DNA from: Strigamia acuminata
Lineage: Eukaryota; Arthropoda; Chilopoda; Geophilomorpha; Linotaeniidae
Direction: 5' to 3'
Assembly (NCBI GenBank): GCA_949358305.1
Contig: OX442316.1
Location: forward strand, 3,162,001 to 3,226,000
Length of the DNA: 64,000 nt
Shown: positions 11,106-20,829 of the stretch, in pieces
Layout of the letters: each line of letters starts with the position of its first letter
How positions within the stretch are numbered: the first letter of the stretch is position 1
Position numbers and translations under genes: made by a program
Notes under the pieces: model-generated
What the model was told of the DNA's origin: nothing
The model's input: only the letters and a program-made list of their open reading frames with translations
The model's database searches: none

Positions 11106-11795
11106 AAGTGGTAAGTTTTTGTTTGAATGTCTTTTTTTCAATCGATCTTCTGCAACGACATAACCGAGACCGTTGCAACGTCCTCTGGGACTCGAGATAA
11201 GTGTTTCAGGAAAAGGGTTGGACGGGAAAAGGTGAGGCAGCGATTGACAGTGGACCAAAGAGGGACAAAAACAAGGGTTATGACCCCGTGTATCACTTCC
11301 ACTTCCTTCAGACACTACACAGGTAATGATAGCTCTTTGTCCCAACTAAAACCAACACAAAATAATAAAAATAAAAAAATTTCCTGTCGAGCAAAAATAA
11401 TGACCCCTCTAATTTGCATATTTAAGCTTATCTTTCTTCAAAAACATTTAATCTTTTGCTTAGAATTGAAAATAAAGAGTTTACAAGATTACAAGATGAT
11501 CCGTCGTTTTCACAGCGGTATAATAACGCCCAGTCTTGCTGGCGCCGGATCGAAAATAATTGTATTTCGACAAATATAGATGAATACACCTTTTAGTTTA
11601 CCCCTATATGTAATAATAAACGGTTGGTGACCTCGTGCCAAGTGACTCATCAACACAGGACACGTCCAAACTGGTTAGTTTGGAGAAATGAAGAAAATAA
11701 GAAAGAAAAATGTCGATAAAAATTAATTTAAATTTGCAAACAATTTTATCGTTAAATAAAGAACGAACGTTTAAATACCGTATTTTTACAGAAAA
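11106..11795. other. Intergenic, no supported gene
   Basis: A 150-codon open frame (11127-11579, +) covers part of this, but its composition is random-like, it has no recognisable domain, and it ends in AT-rich repeat. I therefore treat it as non-coding upstream sequence. A short GC-richer patch near 11160-11330 is unexplained. Confidence 0.4.
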
Positions 11796-11804
11796 ATGTG
11801 GGAT

Positions 11805-11851
<47 letters not shown>

Positions 11852-12245
11852 TTACGTTTTAAATGGCTTCGTAGTTGGTATGACTCATTTTATCGTCTTG
11901 GAGCCGAGGGGAACGATATACGGGTGAAATCCCGTACACCCTCTAATATTCCACTAGGGAATCTCTCGGAATTTCTGGAATCTGGAATCTGAAATCTGGA
12001 ATCTCGGGATTTGGCTATCATCTTGCGAGATTTCATGAGATTTCATGAGATGCATGAGGATTCCCGAGATTGGAATCTGTAGGAATCTGTGTGAATCTGT
12101 ATGAATCTGTGGGAATCTGTGAGAATCTGGAATCCCGTATAAAGTTGTCACCCTCGGAACCAGTAGCAATCAGTGGGAATAGGAATCAGTGAGAATCTGA
12201 GGAAATCTGGGAATCTGTGGGAATCTGTGGGAATCTTTGTGAATC
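11796..12245. repeat. (TTTA)n microsatellite followed by 'gaatctg' short-unit repeat
   Basis: 11799-11852 is a TTTA tetranucleotide run of about 13 copies. From about 11955 to 12245 a 9-12-bp degenerate repeat built on 'gaatctgtgg' and 'aatctggaatc' recurs more than 20 times, with two patches of 'gagatttcat'. Confidence 0.85.
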
Positions 12246-12771
12246 AGGAATCCCATAGACATTTTTCAGCGACGTCGTACCCCCCGCCCTAAGTTGTGGC
12301 TAGGGTTAGGTTAATAAAGATTGATTAGAATGACAACTACAATACGTGATTGTTGTTTAGTTGTTTACAAAAGGCTTTGCTTTGACCGTTTAAATGTTAT
12401 TTTAGAATTTAATTAAAAAATTTATAAATTTTCATTATAAATTTTAATTATCGCAATTAAACATTTAATGTTTGAGAAAACCATAAATAAACGTTTGGAA
12501 AAATGCAATTAATTAGCTGTATTCTTCTATCATCAAAGCTCGATTGAAATTACAGCTGGACAATAAAAATATTATTCAACTAACAAATAAAAATAGCAGT
12601 ACATTATATTATACTGTATAGTGAAAAGTTGACGTTTACAATTCCACTTTGAAGATATACAGTATATCCGTCATCTGTGCAACTGTAAGAAAAACTTTGG
12701 TAAACATAAATATAGAAACATTTTCAGATTGACTTTTTTTCACGTCTTTCTTTATTTTTCTGTTCAAGAAT
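12246..12771. other. AT-rich upstream region of the small secreted-peptide gene
   Basis: No coding potential. An 'aag|gta'-like donor near 12685 and the acceptor 'ttttcag' at about 12721-12727 could bound a short non-coding first exon for the peptide gene that follows, but this is speculative. Confidence 0.3.
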
Positions 12772-13808
12772 ATGAATATTCGTTTTGGTTTCAAATTTGC
12801 ATTCATCGCGCTCTGTTTAGCGTGTTTCTTGATTACAATATGTCAAGCTGTCGCACCGGAATCGAGTGATAAAAAGTATGGTGTAATATAATATAATATT
12901 AAGCCAATCGTAACGTGTCAAAGAAAAAATCTTCATTTTTGTTTAAGGAGTGGTCCGGCTGCTGCTGGTGACGGACCGGACAAGAGAAACCAAACGTAAG
13001 ACGATAATATTAGATAAAGTAGATTATACCGTATAGTTTTGAGAGGCAGAAACAAGAAAGGTATTGCGAGTGTTCGGATGGACGCCATCTGTTCAGGGGA
13101 GGGCCACGATGAAAACAACCTCCAAAATACACAAGAGATAGACACAATGGTTTAGTTTTTTTTTACTTTATTGATGTCTAGGGGTATGATTTAGGTGTCC
13201 CACAGTGTATTTCCCTGATCAGACCACGTGTCACGGCGGCCATTGGGCCTCGTGACATGTGTGGACGTTGGACGGATGTGGTCTTCCCTAGACGCTCAGG
13301 TCCCGGCGGGCTACGGAGTCGCCAAGCCGATCGGTCGGGTCGTCCTTGCAGTGAGTTTAGGAGACGGTCGGAATGTTACCGTTTGCTTTGCTGGCTGTGT
13401 AACAAACTCTTGGGTCGTGACGGGGCCCACAACTTCCGGAAGGGTCACTTCCGGGACCCGAATGGATCAATCACGGGCCCGCAGCTCCACCTGGTTGCGG
13501 AGGACCGCAACAGGTGCGCGAGAGATGCGAGAGCTGCACCAAGTGCCTCGCGTTGCAGGGCAGTGATCAGCGCGCAGGGGTAGCTGGTCGCATCATGAAA
13601 AGTTGATCGTCGTATTAGCTATGCTGACCACCGTAAAAAATATGAAATATAAAATATAAAATGCAATAAATGCAAGTTCATTTGCTTTCATTTCAAGCTG
13701 TTCAAATAACAAAGCTATAATTGTTTACTTTATCTGCATTACAGCGCTGTGCCGTTGCTGATTAATAAAATGGGCCGAACTGCAAGACGTGATGGCCAGG
13801 AAGGATAA
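12772..13808 (+). CDS. 71-aa secreted peptide precursor, neuropeptide-like (three small exons)
   Basis: Too short per exon for ORF calling. Exon 1, 12772-12875, encodes a strong signal peptide (MNIRFGFKFAFIALCLACFL then ITICQAVA) and splits a Lys codon AA|G. Exon 2, 12948-12995, restores frame (SGPAAAGDGPDKRNQ) and ends at a GTAAGA donor. Exon 3, 13745-13808, follows a TTACAG acceptor and reads AVPLLINKMGRTARRDGQEG then TAA. An AATAAA lies at about 13860. Both splice joins keep frame. The mature part contains dibasic KR and RR sites and an internal GR, the kind of processing and amidation signals found in neuropeptide precursors, suggesting release of a peptide beginning NQTAVPLL. If intron 2 is retained the product stops after NQT. 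I do not recognise the family; it could instead be an antimicrobial or other secreted peptide. Confidence 0.6.
13140..13600. other. GC-rich insert in intron 2 of the peptide gene
   Basis: About 350 bp (13230-13580) are much more GC-rich than the flanks and contain two overlapping open frames of about 110 codons without recognisable domains. The sharp compositional edges suggest a transposon fragment. I could not find clean terminal repeats. Confidence 0.4.
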
Positions 13809-14772
13809 ACAACATTTGTATAACCTGGAAAATTAAAAGACATTTTCTCCTTGTAAAACGAAATAAACATTACTACTGGTAATTGCAGTTCGCGCCCGGT
13901 ATCTTGATGCTAAATTCGTACTGCGCATCCCATTCTGCGCAGACGATTTTCTAGTTTCAGTTGTTATTTAGCAGTATTAAGCCTATTATTAAGCCTAATA
14001 ATGCTAAAGTAAATAAACAACAATGTTTTGGTCATACGGTGTAAATTAGTTTTAATGATGAGTTTATTGTTGTTTATGATAAGGTACAGTACCGTATCGT
14101 ACCGTAGAAATTAAAAATTATAAATTTTGGAAAGATGAAAGAAAAAGCATTGCACTTTTCGATTGCTACCAGTAATTTCGTAAAATTAACAATCGGAATT
14201 AAAAAAGCGAAGTTCCAATTATAACTTGTCTGAATAATTTCGACACGAGAGGGAGAGAGAATGAGAAAAAGAGATCGCGTTGTTGCTCTCGCTCGTTTCC
14301 TCCCAACGGAATTGATTGCTCAGAAAACACACAAACCGCAATGTGTTTATTTTTTCAATAAATTTCAAAAAAAAACAGACATTTCTCTTCTTTTTCTTCA
14401 AAAGTTCAGAGTTCCAACGAAGAAAACTGACCTAACATGCGGTCTTGGCGAGCGTAAAAACAAGAAAACATTCTTTTCTATCTTTCTCGGTCCGGTGTTC
14501 CATTTTGACGTTTGCAATTTATTCACGCATCAAATAAATAAATAAATGGTGGCGTATTTCTATTTTGTATTTGAAATAAAAACAGGTTGTACCGTACGTT
14601 TAAAATGTAAATACCGGTGTGTAGAACAATTTATTAATCGGATTTCAGTCATTCGCTCGATTTCCGTAAACTAAACGTCGCCAAGGTGTGCGCATATTGA
14701 TTTTCTTCATTCAAGGAAAGAAATATTGATAAAATGTGCTTGTTAGTTTGTCACTACGCAACACAACACAAA
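13809..14772. other. Intergenic between peptide gene and calpain
   Basis: Contains the AATAAA of the upstream gene near 13860 and AT-rich sequence. Open frames at 14219-14545 on both strands are low-complexity and not supported. The calpain promoter must lie in the right half; no TATA box stands out. Confidence 0.4.
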
Positions 14773-17700
14773 ATGGGTTGCGGCCCGAGTGGACAAGGGT
14801 CTGTCGGTCGTGCGGATTGCCTGGCTTTGAATGGGGAGAAAAAGAAAGAGAAAACGAATGCAATTTCAAATAATTGGGAACGATTGAAAGTCGCTGCTCT
14901 ATTGGTCAAATCTGACAGTCCGCAAGTGGGAAACGTCACGACCGCAAAGAGAAACAGCAGCACGGATGAGTTGAATCAGGTTCCGGACGCGGTTCTGGGC
15001 GAAGAGGAACTATTTGAATTGCCCACTGAAGAATCCGTGCACGGAAAGCTCGGTTTAACGGTAATACAGAAATACAGAAATCTCAGTCGTACAAGTTGTG
15101 AAGGTTTTGGATCCAAATTAATCTAAATATGCCACTAAATAGAGCTGACACAGTTGGATAAAAGCACTAAAAACCTTTTATTCCATCTTACACATAAAGA
15201 GTGCTCTGGTGAGCAAATAAAACAACTTAACCAAATAAACTACGGAATGCTGATATGAACAGCACGTGTATAACACATATATATTAACTTAACCATATCA
15301 ACATTGGATACATCAAATATAATAATTACATAAATGAAACTGTTCCAACACAAGTTTAAATTGTTACCTTTTACTTCTCATTTATTTATCGTATCACGTT
15401 TCAGATCCAAGATGATGAAATGCGGCATAATTTGGATGAAATAGAAGAGGGCAATTTGTTCGTTGATTTAGAATTTCCAACACAAACTGCGATGTATTAC
15501 AGCGATCAATCCCAAGATGACATTGTGTGGGTGCGACCAAAGGTATTCATTCCATCTAATTTATTTTGAATTTTGAATAATTAAATTTAAATTTTAAATA
15601 TTTTTTAATGATGATGATGATGATGTGATGATTTCTAGGATTTAGTCGCTCGTCCGGTTCTATTTCTCGACGGCGTGAGTAGAAACGACATCGTGCAGGG
15701 CAAGCTGGGCGACTGTTGGTTAATGTCCGCATGCGCCGCAGTTGCGGCACAAAGTGATTTGATCCAACGAGTTATTCCGCCCGATCAACCGTTATTTGGT
15801 GACGATTACAAAGGAATAGTCGAACTGAGCTTTTGGCGTTTCGGATCTTGGGTCAAAGTCCATATTGACGACCAATTGCCGACAAAAGATGGCCAATTGA
15901 TTTATGCAAGGTGCACTGATCCGTCCGAATTTTGGGTATCATTGTTGGAAAAAGCATACGCCAAGTAGATGTGTTTATTTTCTTTTTTCTTTCTTTGTCT
16001 TGATAATGATCTTTTACAGATTGCACACTTCTTACGAGGCTATTGAAAGTGGTCGCGGGAAGGACGCTATGGTGGATTTAACTGGAGGTCTTGCAGACAT
16101 AAGTCTTCTGGATTCCACTAACAGCGCATTATTCGAGTACCTGCAGTATTTTTGGGCTAATGTAGCATTCGTTACGTGCGCAAGAACGAATAATTGTGAA
16201 AAAGCCGAGGAAAAAGCTGACGGGGTCGACAATAAGGGTTTGGTGACTGGACATTGCTATACATTAACCGATCTCAAGCAAGTAAGTCAAACATTATTGG
16301 TCCACTAAAATTCCTTGGATTTACACTGAAAAAAAACTAATTCTCCCACTTACTGAAATTTCCACTAACGCTCCTTTTTTGTTCCACTAAATTTATACAC
16401 TAAAAAAAAACTAAATTTTCCACTAAAATGAAATTATGAGGAAAAAAACTAATATTACCACTACTACTTCCACTTTTTTTTGTTTATTGTGCTGTAGCTG
16501 TGCGAACGTTTGGCTAACGTCGAGGATTACCAACCCTTCCCGCGCATGGTTTACGAGCGCCCCAACAGTCGCCCGCTCCCGCAACCGAGTCCCCGCCAAG
16601 GCCCGAGTCCTAGTCCCCAGTTCTAGTCACGTGTCGGGACCTAGTCCCAACTAGACCTCGGGGCCCCTCGCCGTGGCCATAGTCGCCCATCTCTTGCCGG
16701 GCGAAGGCTGGTTCGTCCGGGGCGCATTCGTTGCGTGTCTCCCCGTTCGTTGACTCCCGTCGGTCCTAGTCACGTGTCGGGACCCAGTCCCAACAAGACC
16801 TCGGGGCCCCTCGCCGGCCCCAACATCTTCATGGACGACTGTGGCCACGCGAATGTCTACGACAACACACCACCCTCGTTTGTTGACTCCTGCCGCTCCT
16901 CGATGAGCCGGCGGACTCCCCAATTGTTTGAAGCTCCGCAAGGCGCTGCAGCAATTGGGGAGTCTAGCGACCACGCAGTGGATTATCGGGGCGCGGCGGG
17001 AGTCGACGAACGAGGGTGGTGTGTCGTCGTGGACATCCGCGTGGCCAATGAAGATGGACCCGATGTGCATGCCGAAGGCGATGTTGCAGCCGGCGAGAGG
17101 CCCCGAGGTCTTGTTGGGATGAGGGAACTTGTTCTTGTCTTATTATTGAGCAGTACCTAAGTAGAACGTGCCTTTGGGCGAGAAAAGGAAGCGAGGTAGA
17201 CCATCAAACCCCAGGAAGGCCTTCCTTTTGTAATAAAAAAAATTAGTAGAAATAGTGGATGTACTTAGTTTTTTATAGTGGGGAAAGTCAGTAGTGGGAA
17301 ATTTAGTTTTTTTTTAGTGTATAAATTTAGTGGAACCAAAAAGGAGCGTTAGTGGAAATTTCAGTAAGTGGAAGAATTAGTTTTTTTTTAGTGTAAATAC
17401 AAGGAATTTTAGTGGATTAATAATATATTCCCATTGTTTGAAACTGACAAGTGAGGCAAAATGTAATTGTAAATTGTCATCAATTCGCTAACTTTTAGAT
17501 TACGACTGATTCATCCGATTCAATAAACTTAGTACGGATTAGAAATCCTTGGGGGGATGAAACAGAATGGAATGGACAGTGGAGTGACAAGTATGTGCAA
17601 AATAATGATAAAATAGCAAGAAAAATAGCGTTCTATAGACAATTTGATGATAATTATAATTTGTTTCAAATAAGGTCTGATAATTGGTCCGAAGTAAATG

Positions 17701-19872
17701 ATGAAGTCAAAGAATTATTGGAGTTCAAGAAGCAGAGTGATGGTGAGTTTTGGATGAGTTATTCGGACTTTTGTGCTGAATTTGAGGACATAAGCGTTTG
17801 TACTTTGGTGCCTGATTTTGACAATGACGGAACAGTTGATACACCTGGACAGGTATCTATTTAGCCTTGATCTCTACCTAACATTAAACTAACATCATTT
17901 TCAAAAGCTTGTAGCAATCAAAGGTGAATGGGAAATGAATAAAAGTGCCGGTGGTTCAAGCGACGATTTCTTTAAATTTGCAACTAATCCACAATATCTG
18001 CTTACCATAGTAACAGGTAAGTGAATCTAAATCCATAATAATTTATTATTAATAAACAAACATGACTTTTAATTTATGGATCACAGGGGATTCTGATAAA
18101 AAACAAATTGTGATGATATGCCTGATGCAGGAACACAGGAACTTAGATATGAATAATAGATTTTATGCAATTGCATTTTATCTTTATAAGGTAAGGTATC
18201 TTTATAATGAAAGACAAAATAGTCTAAAGCTTATACTCTGGCTTACTATAAGAGTATACCTTTTTCCCATTGGTCGACCCTGATTACTCCTAACTGCTGA
18301 CTTTGTTCTACCACCAGGAAAAGTAGTTTTGTTCTGTTTTTAATTTGTTTGATTATTATTGTAAACTATCTCAAAGCTGAGACTAGCTGACTAGAAAGTA
18401 CCAAGATACGACCGCTAACTTAGTTTAACTTCAAGTCTGCTTTTATTAACAACAATTCTTCTTTATATATCGCGCTGGTCAGCCCTGATTGGCTGACCAC
18501 AAGGAACAGCCCCCGATTGGCTGTTTTACCCAAAAACGTCTATCGGACATATTTGTGCATGTCTGCCCGCCCTCTGGTGACGTATTGTCGCCCGTCCTCT
18601 GTCTCGAACCCGAAAAACTCCACATTATAAAAGTTGAAATGAAGTAAAATTTTTTTCTTTTTTTTCTTTATAATAGAAAATTTTTTAATTTCTTAAAACA
18701 ATGTTTCATGCTGTTCTTATTTCAAAATATATGTTTGTTCAGTTTGTTTTTTTGTTTTTTTAAATTTTTTGTTTGGTTGTTTTGTCTGGAAAGCAGTGAA
18801 AATGTCAGCCAGTGTTTTGATCTATTTTTTGGTATCACTACACCAGTGAAATGGCTCGGCCAATGGGAAAAAGGTATACTCTTATAGTGAGCCAGAGTAT
18901 ACTATTGATTAATTAAAGCAAATATACCTATTGAATAGTGTCCAGATGAGAATTGTCAACGGCTGCCAGCAGAATATTTCACGGACAATGAGCCTGAAGA
19001 AACAACATGCCCTTTTATTGACCGCAGAGAAGTATCTGGTTACTTTGAATTAGACTCTGGCAATCACATCATAGTTCCTGCTACATTTGACCCAGATTCT
19101 CCTAGCAGATTTATGATTCGTGTTTTCTCTTTAGAAGCATTTGACCTTCGGTAGGACTTTCATTTAAATTCTATAACTACATTAGGGGGAGAAGAATAGG
19201 CAATTACATAACAAACAATATCTCACTTTGTAACAATAATTGTAGTGACAACAACATATGAACCAATAGATTGTGAATTAAAAATGAGGAAATGAGCTAA
19301 AAATTATAATACGAATGTATTAACTGCAAGATAAAAGTAATTCCACTTTACCCTGAATAATGGGTATTGAACCATGGAGGAAAGGCCAGTGTACTTACAT
19401 CTTGACTGAGTGTTAAAATATCCACGCTTTTAAGTCAGGGCAACACAATTCTCACTTCAAATTTGACGTCCAAGATCATCTTCAAATTCTTCGAGATCAT
19501 TTCATCTGGCCAGAGATTCAACAAAATCTGGCTAAATACAGCTCCACACATGGCTCAAAATCAGATGCCAAAATTGACTGCTTTGGGAGAAAAAATTATA
19601 CATTTTAGAATGGCAACTTTTTTTGTCATACAAATGCACTTCATGTAGAAAATAAAATCTTTTCCAAGATAAACATAGCTTTTTGTGGCAAAAATGCACT
19701 CGATAGTGTTGAAAAATCAATTAAATCGTAGACACACTGTTGCAGCACAAAATCAATTCATTTGTAATTTCTCTTGAGCGGTTTGACTTTTGATACTGAA
19801 ATAAAAACCGCCAGCTCTTCCTCAATTAATAGATTCCTTTCTTTCTCTCTTTCCAGGGAAGTAATCGACTAA
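14773..19872 (+). CDS. Atypical calpain protease, 602 aa, no EF-hand or C2 domain
   Basis: Calcium-dependent cysteine protease. Nine exons: 14773-15060, 15405-15542, 15639-15964, 16020-16281, 17499-17852, 17908-18016, 18087-18190, 18939-19150, 19857-19872; all joins keep frame. The triad is complete: Cys in QGKLGDCW (about residue 169), His in TGHCYTLTD (about 329), Asn in RIRNPWG (about 354). Domain II block FWRFGSWVKVHIDDQLPT and domain III (calpain beta-sandwich, ending FMIRVFSLEAFDLREVID) are recognisable. The protein stops right after domain III, so the penta-EF-hand of classical calpains and the C2 of the CAPN5/TRA-3 type are both absent, although the protease core reads most like CAPN5/6. 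I chose the second ATG because it gives MGCGPSGQG, an N-myristoylation/palmitoylation-type terminus; an in-frame ATG at 14734 would bury it. Two transposons fill introns 4 and 7. Confidence 0.85.
16302..17415. mobile_element. 1.1-kb TIR element carrying a captured exon-like fragment (Pack-type)
   Basis: The terminal inverted repeats are about 120 bp and roughly nine-tenths identical: CCACTAAAATTCCTTG at 16302 and its complement ending at 17415, with inner blocks 'ctaacgctcctttttt' and 'ccactaaatttatacac' also mirrored. No clean target duplication was found. The interior is sharply GC-rich. It contains (a) a polypyrimidine tract and acceptor 'gctgtag' followed by an open segment 16498-16626 ending PRQGPSPSPQF-stop, and (b) two inverted arms of about 150 bp (about 16790-16930 and 16950-17110). 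No transposase is visible. The element makes up almost all of calpain intron 4, which would be only about 100 bp without it. A non-autonomous element that has picked up host sequence is the simplest reading. Confidence 0.7.
18236..18897. mobile_element. 662-bp TA-flanked MITE in calpain intron 7
   Basis: Inverted ends of about 45 bp: CTCTGGCTTACTATAAGAGT at the left, and the right end terminates GTGAGCCAGAG. Both ends contain the phrase 'gtatacctttttcccattgg' or its complement. TA dinucleotides flank it at 18234-18235 and 18898-18899. No open frame resembles a transposase. A decayed end of the same family is visible near 33020-33075 (cccattggtcgagcca...ctggtgtagtgat). Confidence 0.75.
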
Positions 19873-20829
19873 AATAGAACGGCAGAGATCGAAATGTCGG
19901 GTAACGTTCCCAATTTCGAAATCCAGAGAACGCTCAAACCACCTTGGAAATTGCAGTGGAAACAAAATAATGACAATAAATATTGTATAATAATAAAAAC
20001 AAGTAAATTAAAAAAAAAACTAGGCATAATTTTGGTATTCAGGTATTTTCATAAATTTAGACTCATTTTGTTCGTCTCGGCGAGCTGATTCCGAATATGT
20101 ATAGTAGAAGTGCCAAAAGTGTGCACAAAGTGCTGAAAAATGAGTTTAATAGTTAGGAATTAGGTCTGCGCCTAGACTCCAAACTTCAAACTGTCATTCC
20201 ACAGGAACCAAGCAGGGCAAATCTCCCAAAATTTTTGTGGTAGTTCCTTGATCCCTCCTTAACCACCACACAAAATTTCAGAACATTAGGTCTTTAGATA
20301 AAGAAGTTACAGACTCCCAAACATTTTTATTTTAACCAAGATTAGCCTGGTTCCAGAATTTATTAAGCACTTTCTAACGCAACAGATTTGGAGTTGACCC
20401 AGACAATCTGGCCTCCATTTTAGGAAGTAGAAACAAACAAACAAACACACACATGCACAAACATTCATGTCAAGTTAAATAAAAGCCTTTAATAAAAACA
20501 AAAAAGCAAACAGAAATTTATTCTTTTCAAACCACTGCATTGTTGACAACTGAAAAAATATAATCAATGAAAAGTGCCTTTCGGAAATCGCCAGTCAAGT
20601 CGTGTTCTCCTGTTCTTGTAGACACACTTAACCCTTTGATGCAAAAGGGTAAAATTAAATTAAATCCGACTCGATCTTATCACGTTATTTTTTGTTTCTT
20701 TAACGTTTTAATGCATTTTGAGCGTGATATTTCGCATTGTCAGGCATTTTAAATGCAATTGATCGATGACAATGTTAAAAACTCGATAAAAATTATAAAT
20801 ATAAAATAAAATTATAAATAAATGTGTGA
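19873..20829. other. Intergenic between convergent calpain and PGAP1
   Basis: Calpain (+) and PGAP1 (-) end towards each other here. The sequence is moderately AT-rich with several AATAAA-like signals on both strands (for example 19976-19981 on +) and no supported gene. Confidence 0.45.

Noticed and set aside
11127-11579. 150-codon frame upstream of the minisatellite region
   Set aside because: Random-like composition, no homology I can recall, weak ends.
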